From positions 47,887 to 111,886 of the forward strand of contig JBFLWE010000004.1 in assembly GCA_040758375.1 (NCBI GenBank): a DNA stretch of 64,000 bases. The letters run 5' to 3'. Under the pieces are notes generated by a model, which saw only the letters and a list, made by a program, of their open reading frames with translations, made no database searches and was not told the origin of the DNA. The translations under genes were made by a program, and so were the position numbers. Below, piece after piece: positions 20,125 through 27,431 of the stretch. Positions within the stretch are counted from its first letter, which is position 1. Each line of letters starts with the position of its first letter. The stretch is from CAMLIZ01 sp040758375. Its GTDB lineage: Bacteria; Pseudomonadota; Gammaproteobacteria; Burkholderiales; Burkholderiaceae_C.

Positions 20125-20616
20125 TCAGCGGGGGGTGGGGTGCGGTGCGTTGGCCAGAATGTCGAACACGATCTCCGGGCGGCCCGGCAGGTCCACCCAG
20201 AGGCGGAAGTCATACGGGCCGTCCTTGGCCGTGCCGAAGTACTGGCCGTAGGTCAGTTCCTCGTTGATCTTCATCGGCAACAGGTACTTCGGCGATGCCT
20301 CCACGATGCCGACCTCGCGCAGGCGGGCCCGCACCACCGCGTCTTCGATGCGGCGCCCGCTCTTCGCGTCGTACAGCGCCACCACCAGGTGATGCGTCCA
20401 GCCGGTGCCGCGCGGTCCGCCATGCATCTCGGCGGTGGCATGCTTTTCCTCGACCACGGCCGCGGGCACCAGACCCCAATACAGCACGATGCCCTCACGT
20501 TCCTGGCGCGCCTGCGCCATGGCCGAGCCGAGCGCCAGCGCCCAGATCAGCACCGCAGACAGCCACAGCCCGAGACGGCCTACCGTGATGGAAACAAACG
20601 AAGCCCTTGTTCTCAT
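20125..20616 (-). CDS. Exported protein of unknown function
   Basis: A 163-residue protein with a clear signal peptide (LWLSAVLIWALALGSAMAQA). The mature part includes HHLVVALYDAKSGRRIEDAV, LREVGIVEASPKYLLPM and GPYDFRLWVDLPGRPEIVFD, the pattern of a periplasmic immunoglobulin-like beta-sandwich. No named family was recognised. The ATG overlaps the PRPP synthetase stop (ATGA) and has a good ribosome site (GGGAG). Conserved histidines next to the sandwich strands (HATAEMHGG, WTHHLVV) would suit metal binding, which is only a guess. Confidence 0.78.
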   Translation of the reverse strand: MRTRASFVSITVGRLGLWLSAVLIWALALGSAMAQARQEREGIVLYWGLVPAAVVEEKHATAEMHGGPRGTGWTHHLVVALYDAKSGRRIEDAVVRARLREVGIVEASPKYLLPMKINEELTYGQYFGTAKDGPYDFRLWVDLPGRPEIVFDILANAPHPTPR

Positions 20617-21518
20617 GGCTTGCTCCCAGGGGCCGGCACCAGCTCGCGTACCGCGCCCGCAAGCTCGGGTGCAACCGAAATGGCGTTGGAGGGATGGACC
20701 ACCGTGTCGCAGCTCACCACCCGGCCGGCGCCGGCGTCCAGCAGGTCTTGCGCGGCGTTGTCGGCAAACACCGCGTGCACCGCAATGCACACGGGCGCGG
20801 CCAGGCCGGCGCGCTGCAGGTGGCCCATGGTCTCGATCATCGTGCGGCCGGTGGACACGATGTCGTCCACCAGCACCGGCGTGTGCTCGCGCCAGCGCTC
20901 GACCTCGGGCACCGCCACCTCCACGTCGCGGTCGCCGTGGCGAACCTTGCGCAACACCACCGAAGGCGCCTCGGCGCGGCGCGCCACGTCGGCCACCCAT
21001 TGGCCGCTCTCTTCGTCGGGGCCTATCAGCACCGGCCGCGCCACGTGGGCGCGCAGCCAGGCCGCGATGGCCGGGGCGGCGTGCACGTTGCGCGTGGCAA
21101 TGGCATACACCTGGGACAGCTCGGCGATGCGGTGCAGGTGGGGATCGACCGTCACCAGCCAATCGAAGCTGCGCGAAAGCCAGCCGGCCACATGGCGCGC
21201 GCTGTCCGTCTCGCCCGGCTGGAAGCGCACGTCCTGCCGCATGTAGGCGAGGTACGGTGCGACCAAGCCCACACGCGCGGCGCCGTTGTCGCGCGCGGCG
21301 GCGGCCAACAGCATCAAGGGCACGAGCTTGTCGTCGGGCTGGGCCAGCGTGCAGACGACCGCCACCTCGCGGCCCTGCACCGGCGACTCGATGCGCACAT
21401 AAGACTCCCCGTCGGGAAAGCGCCGCACCGTGACAGCGCCGCGTTCGGCCTGCAACTCCCGGGCAAGCGCTGCGGCCAGGGCCTCGTTGCCGGGCATGCT
21501 CAGCAACAGCGGCGTCAT
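20613..21518 (-). CDS. prs: Ribose-phosphate pyrophosphokinase (PRPP synthetase), first copy
   Basis: A 301-residue enzyme converting ribose 5-phosphate and ATP to PRPP. It shows RRFPDGESYVRI near residue 35, YLAYMRQDVRFQPGE (the flexible ATP-loop region), VDPHLHRI and the PRPP loop LVDDIVSTGRTM near 215. It is shorter and more divergent than housekeeping Prs, resembling the archaeal-like class. It overlaps the phosphorylase upstream and the exported protein downstream by ATGA. Pairing with a type-2 thymidine/AMP phosphorylase suggests a ribose-phosphate salvage route. A second, different PRPP synthetase lies at 52973-53929. Confidence 0.9.
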   Translation of the reverse strand: MTPLLLSMPGNEALAAALARELQAERGAVTVRRFPDGESYVRIESPVQGREVAVVCTLAQPDDKLVPLMLLAAAARDNGAARVGLVAPYLAYMRQDVRFQPGETDSARHVAGWLSRSFDWLVTVDPHLHRIAELSQVYAIATRNVHAAPAIAAWLRAHVARPVLIGPDEESGQWVADVARRAEAPSVVLRKVRHGDRDVEVAVPEVERWREHTPVLVDDIVSTGRTMIETMGHLQRAGLAAPVCIAVHAVFADNAAQDLLDAGAGRVVSCDTVVHPSNAISVAPELAGAVRELVPAPGSKP

Positions 21519-22777
21519 CGTGGATCTCCGATGTCGATCAGCGGATGTCCCGCCAGGTAGTCCAGCGCATAGGCCAGCTCGCCCGGTGCGTGGGCATGCA
21601 GCGTGAACAGCGGCGTGCCGCGCTCCACGCGGTCGCCCAGCTGCACGTGCAGTTCGAGCCCGGCCGCCGCGGCCTTGGGTGCGCCGGCCAGCTTGGCCAC
21701 GCGCGCCAGCCGGCGGCTGTCGATCGCATGCACCAGCCCCTCGCGCTGCGCCAGCACCGGCTCGCGCAGCGCCGACCTCGCGGGTTCGCGCATGCCGCCT
21801 TGCGCCTCGCAGATGCCCTGGAACTTGGCCCAGGCGGCGCCGCTGTCAAGCAGGCGGCGCGCTGCCGAGGTGCCGTCGCCGGGAACGCTGGCGCCGCAGA
21901 ACTCCAACAGCTGGCCGGCGAGCGCCACGGCCCGCATGCGCAGGTCCACCGGCGCGTGCGCGGCGCCGCGCAACACCGCCAGCACGTCGTGCGCCTCCAG
22001 CGCCGGCCCGATGCCGCGGCCCACCGGCTGCGTGCCCACCGTGCGCAGCACACGCAGCTGCAGGCCGCAAGCCTCGGCCACCTGCTCCAGCAGCTGCTTC
22101 AGGCGCTGGTAGTCGGCATCGCTGCGTACCTTGGCGGTGGGGCCGACCGGCACGTCGATCACCGCATGCGTGGCGCCGGCAGCGATCTTCTTCGACAGCA
22201 CCGAGGCCACGAGCTGTGCGTCGCTGTCCAGGTCGAGCGGGCGTTCCACGCGGATCAACACGTCGTCGGCCGGGCTGAGCGCCAGCGCCCCGCCCCACAC
22301 GAAGCAGCCGCCCTCGCGCTCGACCACGCGCCGCATCTGCGCCACGTCCAGCGCCACCGGGGTGATGGTCTCCATCACGTCGGCGGTGCCGGCCGGCGAG
22401 GTGATCGCGCGCGAAGAGGTCTTGGGCATCGTGAGGCCCGCCGCCGCGACGATGGCCACGACGATCGGCGTGGTGCGGTTGCCCGGCAGGCCGCCCACGC
22501 AATGCTTGTCGGCAATGGGCGTGCGGCCCCACTCGATGCGTTCTCCAGCGGCCACCATCGCACGGGTCAGGTCGGTGGTTTCCTGCAGGTCCATGCGCCC
22601 GCCCGCGCAGGCGCTGAGAAAGGCCGCGATGTGGATGTCGGGGTAGCGTCCGGCGGCCACGTCGTTCACGATCGAGCCGAGCGCGGGCGCGTCGAGCCGG
22701 TGGCCGTAGATCTGCTCCTGCTGCGTCTCGATGCCCATGCGGCGCACGGCCAGGGAGGTGCCGGCGCTGCGGTTCAT
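21515..22777 (-). CDS. Thymidine phosphorylase type 2 / AMP phosphorylase-like
   Basis: A 420-residue member of the thymidine/pyrimidine-nucleoside phosphorylase family. The phosphate-binding region reads DKHCVGGLPGNRTTPIVV near residue 90, the version found in archaeal AMP phosphorylases and putative type-2 thymidine phosphorylases; classical DeoA has a GGVGDK version. SSRAITSPAGTADVMETI and the C-terminal barrel-sandwich domain are present. It lacks about 80 N-terminal residues found in archaeal AMP phosphorylase. Reaction: phosphorolysis of a nucleoside or NMP to base plus ribose phosphate; which substrate is open. ATGA overlaps join it to the neighbours on both sides. Confidence 0.88.
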   Translation of the reverse strand: MNRSAGTSLAVRRMGIETQQEQIYGHRLDAPALGSIVNDVAAGRYPDIHIAAFLSACAGGRMDLQETTDLTRAMVAAGERIEWGRTPIADKHCVGGLPGNRTTPIVVAIVAAAGLTMPKTSSRAITSPAGTADVMETITPVALDVAQMRRVVEREGGCFVWGGALALSPADDVLIRVERPLDLDSDAQLVASVLSKKIAAGATHAVIDVPVGPTAKVRSDADYQRLKQLLEQVAEACGLQLRVLRTVGTQPVGRGIGPALEAHDVLAVLRGAAHAPVDLRMRAVALAGQLLEFCGASVPGDGTSAARRLLDSGAAWAKFQGICEAQGGMREPARSALREPVLAQREGLVHAIDSRRLARVAKLAGAPKAAAAGLELHVQLGDRVERGTPLFTLHAHAPGELAYALDYLAGHPLIDIGDPR

Positions 22778-24138
22778 GTGGTGATCTCCACGCCCTGCCC
22801 CAGCATCGGCACGCGGGCCGACCAGCCCAGCTCGCGCTCGATGCGCTGGCGCAATGCATCGGCCGGCCCGGGCTCGCCGTGCGTGACGAACACCGAGCGC
22901 GGGGCCGCGGGCGCGGTGCGCAGCCAGTCGATGATCTGGCCCCCATCGGCATGCACCGACATGCCTTGCAGCGACACCACTTCGGCCCGCACCGCCACAT
23001 CCTGCCCGTGGATGCGCAGGCTGCGCTCGCCGGCCTGCAGGCGCGCGCCGCGCGTGCCGCCGGCCTGGTAGCCGGCCAGCACGATGGTGTTGCGCCGGTC
23101 GGGCGCCAGGTTCTTCAAGTGGTGCAGCACACGCCCGCCGGTGGCCATGCCGCTGGCCGAGACGATGACCGCGGGGAAGCTCAGCCGCGCCAGCGCACGC
23201 GACTCCTCGGCCGTGCGCACCATGCGCGCGGCCTTGTACATGCCCACGCAGTCTTCCCACGACAGCTTGTGCTCGCCGTGGTGGCGGTGGTAGATCTCGG
23301 TGGCGTCGATCGCCATCGGGCTGTCCAGGAACACCGGCATCTCGGGGATCGCGCCGCGCTGCTTGAGCCGGTGGATCAGGTGCAGCAGCAGCTGCGCGCG
23401 GCCCACGGCGAAGGCCGGCACCACCACCATGCCGCCGCGCGCGGCCGTGCGCGCAATCGCCTCGCCGAGCGCAGCCTCGGCCTGCGGCTCGGGCTCGTGC
23501 AGGCGGTCGCCGTAGGTCGATTCCACGACGATGTGGTCGGCCTTGAGGATGGGCGCCGGCGCGCGCATCACCGGGTCGTCGGGGCGACCGAGGTCGCCCG
23601 AGAACAGCACGGTGGTGGCCCCGGCGCTCAGCGCGACCGAAGCCGCGCCGAGGATGTGGCCGGCCGGGCGCAGGCGCACCGAAAGGCCAGGCACGACTTG
23701 CGCCTCCTCGTCGAAGCGCAAGGGCTCGAAGCGCCGCAGCGTGGCGCGCGCGTCCTCCTCGGTGTACAGCGGCAACGCCGGCACGTGCTTGGAGGTGTGG
23801 TGGCGGTTCGCATAGTCGGCGTCTTCTTCCTGGATGCGTCCGCTGTCGGGCAGCAGAAGGCCACACAGCTCAATGGCCGAGGGCGAAGCCAGGATGGGCC
23901 CGCGGAAGCCCTGCTTCACCAGCAGCGGCAGCGCGCCCGCATGGTCCAGGTGCGAATGGGTGAGCACCACGGCGTCGATGCCGGCGGCGTCGAACGGCAG
24001 CGGCTCCCAGTTCATCAGCCGCAGCTGCTTGTAGCCCTGGAACAGGCCGCAATCGACCAGCAGGCGCCGCCTGTCGTGTTCCACCAGGTACCTGGAGCCG
24101 GTCACGGTGCCGGCAGCGCCGAGGAAGTTGAGTTTCAT
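22774..24138 (-). CDS. Metallo-beta-lactamase/beta-CASP RNase-like hydrolase
   Basis: A 454-residue hydrolase. The N-terminal metallo-beta-lactamase domain has THSHLDHAG near residue 58, RPAGHILGAASV and FSGDLGR; the beta-CASP insert follows, with VPAFAVGRAQ and VIVSASGMATGGRVLHHL; a final HADGGQIIDWL and VFVTHGEPG complete the CPSF/YSH1-like set. These enzymes usually cut RNA. The ATG at 24138 is preceded by GGAAGG and starts the conserved MKLNFLGAAGTVTGS; an ATG at 24159 overlapping the previous stop would add seven residues. Coupling to the phosphorylase gene suggests RNA decay feeding nucleotide salvage, an inference. Confidence 0.9.
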   Translation of the reverse strand: MKLNFLGAAGTVTGSRYLVEHDRRRLLVDCGLFQGYKQLRLMNWEPLPFDAAGIDAVVLTHSHLDHAGALPLLVKQGFRGPILASPSAIELCGLLLPDSGRIQEEDADYANRHHTSKHVPALPLYTEEDARATLRRFEPLRFDEEAQVVPGLSVRLRPAGHILGAASVALSAGATTVLFSGDLGRPDDPVMRAPAPILKADHIVVESTYGDRLHEPEPQAEAALGEAIARTAARGGMVVVPAFAVGRAQLLLHLIHRLKQRGAIPEMPVFLDSPMAIDATEIYHRHHGEHKLSWEDCVGMYKAARMVRTAEESRALARLSFPAVIVSASGMATGGRVLHHLKNLAPDRRNTIVLAGYQAGGTRGARLQAGERSLRIHGQDVAVRAEVVSLQGMSVHADGGQIIDWLRTAPAAPRSVFVTHGEPGPADALRQRIERELGWSARVPMLGQGVEITT

Positions 24139-24155
24139 CGCCGAGCCTTCCGCGG

Positions 24156-24824
24156 TCATGCGTGGTGGTGCTGGTCTGCGGCGCCCCTTGCCCCGAAGCG
24201 GGGGAAGAAGCGCGGCGTCTGCGCCGCATAGCGCGCCCACTCGTCGCCGAACTCGCGCTCGGCCCACTTCTCCTCGGTGATGGCCAGGCGCACGTACATG
24301 AACACCAGCACCGGGAACATCGCCAGCGTCAGCACCGTGGGCCACTGCAGCAGGAAGCCGAACATGATCAGCACGAAGCCCACGTACTGCGGATGCCGGA
24401 TGCGGGCATAGGCGCCGGTGACGGCCAGCGTGTGTTGGCGCTGGTTCTGGTACAGCACACGCCAGGCCGAGGCCAGCAGCCAGAAGCCGCCGCCGATGAA
24501 CACGCTGCTCAGCAGGTGGAACGGCCCGAAGTGCGGATTGGCGCGCCAGCCGAACATCACCTCCAGCAGATGGCCCGCATCGTGCGACAGGAAGTCGATG
24601 CCCGGGAACCGGGAACTCAGCCAGCCCGACAGCAGGTAGATCGTGAGCGGAAAGCCGTACATCTCGGTGAACAGCGCCACCAGGAAGGCGGAGAACGCGC
24701 CAAACGAGCGCCAGTCGCGTTTGCTCTGCGGCTTGGCGAAACTGAAGGCGAAGATGATGAAGACCAGCGAGTTGATGACCACCAGCGACCACAGGCCGTA
24801 GGCGGGAGGGGTGGAGGTGTCCAT
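24156..24824 (-). CDS. Isoprenylcysteine carboxyl methyltransferase-like membrane protein
   Basis: A 222-residue protein with about five membrane helices and the ICMT/PEMT-type C-terminal signature GAYARIRHPQYVGFVLIMFG followed by EEKWAEREFGDEWARYAAQT, which forms the SAM-binding site in this family. The natural substrate in bacteria is usually unknown; membrane lipids, isoprenoids or small thiols are candidates. A clear ribosome site (AGGAG) precedes the ATG. It is the second gene of the long minus array and one of its three SAM-dependent enzymes. Confidence 0.85.
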   Translation of the reverse strand: MDTSTPPAYGLWSLVVINSLVFIIFAFSFAKPQSKRDWRSFGAFSAFLVALFTEMYGFPLTIYLLSGWLSSRFPGIDFLSHDAGHLLEVMFGWRANPHFGPFHLLSSVFIGGGFWLLASAWRVLYQNQRQHTLAVTGAYARIRHPQYVGFVLIMFGFLLQWPTVLTLAMFPVLVFMYVRLAITEEKWAEREFGDEWARYAAQTPRFFPRFGARGAADQHHHA

Positions 24825-24849
24825 TCAGGTGCTCCTTGCGGCGCAGGGC

Positions 24850-25158
24850 CTAGTGATGATGGTGCGGTGCGCCCTGTGCAGGCGGTTGCCCGGTGCCTGG
24901 GTCCGCGGAGCGCGGCGGGGCTTGCGGATCAGGCCCGGGCCGCGGCTGCTCACGGTGGCGGCCGTGGCTTCCATGCCCGTGCGACATGTGCAGCAGCGGG
25001 CAGGCGAGCAGCAGCAGGAACGGCAGCCAGCCGAACAAGTGGGCCCGGTGCTCGGTGACCAGGAAGAACAGTGCGATCAATCCGAAGGCCGCGAAAACGA
25101 GGCCCGAGCCGATGCGGCCGGATTGCCGGCGCCGCGTGGCGGTTGCGCGAGAGGTCAT
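24850..25158 (-). CDS. DUF2933 family membrane protein with His-rich tail
   Basis: A 102-residue protein with two membrane segments and the DUF2933 block FFLVTEHRAHLFGWLPFLL then ACPLLHMSHGHGSHGRH. The C-terminus is proline-rich and ends in four histidines, suggesting metal binding at the membrane surface. It is the first gene of the long minus-strand array, about 90 bases below a hairpin that follows the previous gene. It is a paralogue of the protein coded at 19852-20100. Confidence 0.85.
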   Translation of the reverse strand: MTSRATATRRRQSGRIGSGLVFAAFGLIALFFLVTEHRAHLFGWLPFLLLLACPLLHMSHGHGSHGRHREQPRPGPDPQAPPRSADPGTGQPPAQGAPHHHH

Positions 25159-25225
25159 GGCAAAGCTTTCTCAGGTGGGAGAACCCCGCCTGCCGCATCC
25201 GTTGGGTCGGCGTGCGGCGATGGCG

Positions 25226-25249
25226 GCTACTGCCGGCAGCGGCAGTGGC
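25226..25249 (-). terminator. Hairpin directly after a stop codon, possible terminator
   Basis: A 10-base-pair stem (one G-U pair) with the loop GCAG begins at the base right after the TGA at 25250-25252. No T-run follows, so it may act as a Rho-assisted terminator or mRNA 3' end. It separates the copper genes from the long array that begins at 25158. Confidence 0.45.
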
Positions 25250-25717
25250 TCAAAGGCGCAGGCGCGCCGTGACCGAGAAAGGATCCTGCAGAGGCGGAGG
25301 CTGCCTGTCGGGGGCAACCGGGGGGGCACGCCGCGCTGCGGCCGCGGCGGGCGCATGCGCGAGCACGGTGTCCAGCAGCGCAGGCAGTTCCTGCGCCGTC
25401 GGCGGCCACGGCTTCTCGGCCGAGGCTGCGATGCCGCTGGTCGTGAGGTAAACGGGGGCATCGCAGCCCGCATCCCCGGTCGAGGAAGACCCATGTCCAC
25501 CTGCATCGCCTGGATGGTGGTGGCCCTGGTCATGAACGTGTCCAGCGACGGCATGGCCCGTCGCCGCCGACAGCGCCGCATCCGACCAGGCCGTTTCAGC
25601 GGCGGCGTGCGCCGCCTTGTGCCCAGTGCAGATCGTCCCGCCCAGCGCGCTGAGCGCGAACATCGCCAGCAGCAAGCTGCAGGTGATGCGCTTCCAGAGC
25701 GGGAGGTGGCGGGTCAT
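25250..25717 (-). CDS. Exported His-rich protein of unknown function
   Basis: A 155-residue protein with an N-terminal signal or anchor (WKRITCSLLLAMFALSALGG), an early CTGHKAAH, a His/Gly-rich block (HVHDQGHHHPGDAGGHG) and a proline-rich end closing DPFSVTARLRL. Composition suggests periplasmic metal binding. The ending resembles those of the small exported proteins coded at 26854-27243 and 28586-29014. No family was recognised with certainty. It lies at the edge of the copper island. Confidence 0.7.
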   Translation of the reverse strand: MTRHLPLWKRITCSLLLAMFALSALGGTICTGHKAAHAAAETAWSDAALSAATGHAVAGHVHDQGHHHPGDAGGHGSSSTGDAGCDAPVYLTTSGIAASAEKPWPPTAQELPALLDTVLAHAPAAAAARRAPPVAPDRQPPPLQDPFSVTARLRL

Positions 25718-25977
25718 GAGGAACTCTTCTCGATGGTGTGATCAGCGTACGTTCGCGCAGCAGCGGCCGCTTGCGGCGCATCAAAGACGGCAGCACCCGT
25801 TGCATCGCGCCGGCTGCGGCCGTACCACTGACGAACCGCGATCTCGGCGCTTTCCTCGCGCGGCAAGCGCCGTGCCGCGATCGACTGCCCCACCCGGACG
25901 CTTGCGACCACCGCGCTCATGTGCTGCATGCAGGCTGCCGGTTCGGCCGCCGGCAGGCGCACTGCGGTGTCACCCAT
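25714..25977 (-). CDS. Possible small protein, unsupported by homology
   Basis: An 87-codon frame begins 14 bases after the HMA protein stop and its TGA overlaps the next start as ATGA, the spacing habit of this region. The product (EIAVRQWYGRSRRDATGAAV) has no recognised domain, no signal peptide and no membrane segment. The same DNA carries a possible regulatory dyad, so this could equally be an untranslated leader. Confidence 0.35.
   Translation of the reverse strand: MGDTAVRLPAAEPAACMQHMSAVVASVRVGQSIAARRLPREESAEIAVRQWYGRSRRDATGAAVFDAPQAAAAARTYADHTIEKSSS
25769..25784. repeat. 16-base element identical to one at 51881
   Basis: The sequence GCTTGCGGCGCATCAA occurs here and at 51881-51896. 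Its last 14 bases have the layout TTG-N8-TCAA of FNR/ANR-type sites with one good half (ATCAA). On the minus strand a TACGCT hexamer lies 21 bases further on and the next ATG (25717) about 55 bases further, as in a class II activator promoter. Function unproven. Confidence 0.25.
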
Positions 25978-25991
25978 GGCCGCTCTGCCTT

Positions 25992-26279
25992 CTAGTTGCA
26001 GCAGCAACCGCCGCCGCCGCACCCTTGCCTGGGGCGGGTGCCGGCCGGGGCACCGTCGTCTTTGCCGGTGACGCTCAGCGGCGCCGCCTCGTAACCCGCG
26101 GCCTGCAACGCGGCCAGCATGGCCGGCGTGGTCTTCACGTCGCCGCTGACGCGCGCGACGCCGCGCGCCAAGTCGACGTCCACGTCGCCGACACCCGGCA
26201 CGCGCTGCAGCGCGTGCGTGACGGAATTGACGCAGGAGCCGCAGCTCATGCCTTCGATCTTGAGTTCGATGGTGTCCAT
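25992..26279 (-). CDS. HMA-domain copper chaperone with Cys-rich tail
   Basis: A 95-residue cytosolic protein. Residues 1-68 form a heavy-metal-associated domain with the metal site GMSCGSCV near residue 10 and the typical AALQAAGYEAAPL ending. Unlike plain CopZ it continues into a cysteine tail, CGGGGCCCN, which could add a second metal site. The ribosome site AAAGGA precedes the ATG. Likely binds Cu(I) and passes it to an ATPase of the window; a Zn or Cd role is possible. Confidence 0.88.
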   Translation of the reverse strand: MDTIELKIEGMSCGSCVNSVTHALQRVPGVGDVDVDLARGVARVSGDVKTTPAMLAALQAAGYEAAPLSVTGKDDGAPAGTRPRQGCGGGGCCCN

Positions 26280-26424
26280 GGATGTGTCCTTTCTCGAAAG
26301 AATCATGGCTGTCATGTGCGCTGCAGCACCGGCCGGCGGCACAGGGCGACCAGCGTCGCGCTGTCGTCCACAACCGGCAGCACGGCATCCCCGCCGCGGG
26401 GCGCGGGCCGCAGTCCAGGCGCCG

Positions 26425-26706
26425 TCAGCCTTGGTTCTTGTGGAACTTGCCGTGGTCATGGCGCGGCACAGCCTTGGTCTTGGGCTTCGCTGCCGAGGCC
26501 GGCATGTCGGGGCACATTGCCGACTTGCTCATCGGCATGCCCTTGTCGGCCATGTGGTCGTGCCGCGGCTTGCAGTCATGGGGCATGGCAGCACCGCCCG
26601 AGGCGGCTGCGTCCGGCGCAGCGGCCGATGCCTGTTGGGCGAAGGCTGCCGATGCGGACAACGCGAAGGCGGCAGCAAAGGTGGAAATCCGGACAAGTAC
26701 GGACAT
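26425..26706 (-). CDS. Periplasmic His/Met-rich protein
   Basis: A 93-residue protein with a Sec signal peptide (FAAAFALSASAAFAQ) and a short mature part rich in His, Met and Cys: MPHDCKPRHDHMADKGMPM, then KSAMCPDMPAS and a HDHGKFHKNQ end. The composition fits a periplasmic copper or silver buffer. The ATG has a good AGGAG ribosome site. No fold or family can be assigned. Confidence 0.75.
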   Translation of the reverse strand: MSVLVRISTFAAAFALSASAAFAQQASAAAPDAAASGGAAMPHDCKPRHDHMADKGMPMSKSAMCPDMPASAAKPKTKAVPRHDHGKFHKNQG

Positions 26707-26853
26707 GGAAATCTCCTGCGGGCGGAAAAGGTCATGACGGGAGGCGGGCTGGCCCTGGCTGACAGCCTCGGCAGCGCAGCTGGACACATCGGCAAAGGCA
26801 GACCCCGGCACTGGGTCCACGGGCGCGAGGCCAAAGCCTGCGCCACCGGCGCG

Positions 26854-27243
26854 CTATAGCGCGAGCCGCAAGAACGCGATCGGAATTGGCGGCGCGCTTC
26901 GTCGCCGGCCGGGCGGCGGGATCGCCCGCAAAGGGGCGGAGTCGACTTGCAGCGGCGAAGCGAAGCTTGCGGGCAGCGCAATGCCCTGCGGCAGGTCGGT
27001 TTGGTCGAAGCCGGGGACCACCCCGCGCACGCTTACCGATGACTTCGCACAGAAATCGTGGCAGGCGGCTTGGTCGGTGTCCTCTTGATCACCATGCTGG
27101 TGAGCTTGTGCAGCCCTCGGCGCTACGGCGTCGTCGCCGCCCGTGACGATGCAGGCATTGGCCACACCGGCGACCACACCGAACAGCCACGCCAGCAGCA
27201 CGCGAACGGCCCAGCGGCGCAACGGGCGGCGGTGGAAGAACAT
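26854..27243 (-). CDS. Small exported Cys protein, paralogue of the protein at 28586
   Basis: A 129-residue protein with an N-terminal helix (WAVRVLLAWLFGVVAGVANA), an early cysteine, a His/Asp-rich linker and ACHDFCAKSSVSV, closing with IPIAFLRLAL. The protein coded on the other strand beyond the GAPDH gene has the same layout (ACYKFCSEATVPT and IPIVYLRLTL), so the two are paralogues flanking that gene. Likely periplasmic or membrane-attached and metal-related. It is transcribed divergently from the GAPDH gene. Function unknown. Confidence 0.72.
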   Translation of the reverse strand: MFFHRRPLRRWAVRVLLAWLFGVVAGVANACIVTGGDDAVAPRAAQAHQHGDQEDTDQAACHDFCAKSSVSVRGVVPGFDQTDLPQGIALPASFASPLQVDSAPLRAIPPPGRRRSAPPIPIAFLRLAL

Positions 27244-27333
27244 CGGTGTGGACTGCACGACGGCCTCAAGTACTCGGATCGCGGCAAATGCCGCGCGATG
27301 TGGGCACTCTAGGAAGCGGTGGCGAGCGGCAGC

Positions 27334-27376
27334 TTGCGCAAACTCAAATCGCAGGCCGTTGTAATGCAACTGTAAT
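27334..27376 (+). promoter_or_regulatory. Candidate promoter region of the archaeal-type GAPDH gene
   Basis: The 188-base divergent gap holds TTGCGCAAACTCAA (27334-27347), a weak FNR/ANR-like dyad, 23 bases before TGTAAT (27371-27376), a good -10 candidate. TGTAAT also occurs at 27360-27365, giving a direct repeat with an 11-base period as bound by OmpR-family regulators. The GTG start follows about 55 bases later with AGGAG near it. Either reading is tentative. Confidence 0.3.
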
Positions 27377-27431
27377 CTTGCCGTTCCCCGCCGATGCATA
27401 GCATCGTCGTGTCGATACACAGGAGCAATCC

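Noticed and set aside
25738..25995. 85-codon plus-strand frame near the HMA gene
   Set aside because: Arg-rich product without a ribosome site or domain, antisense to a tightly packed minus-strand operon.
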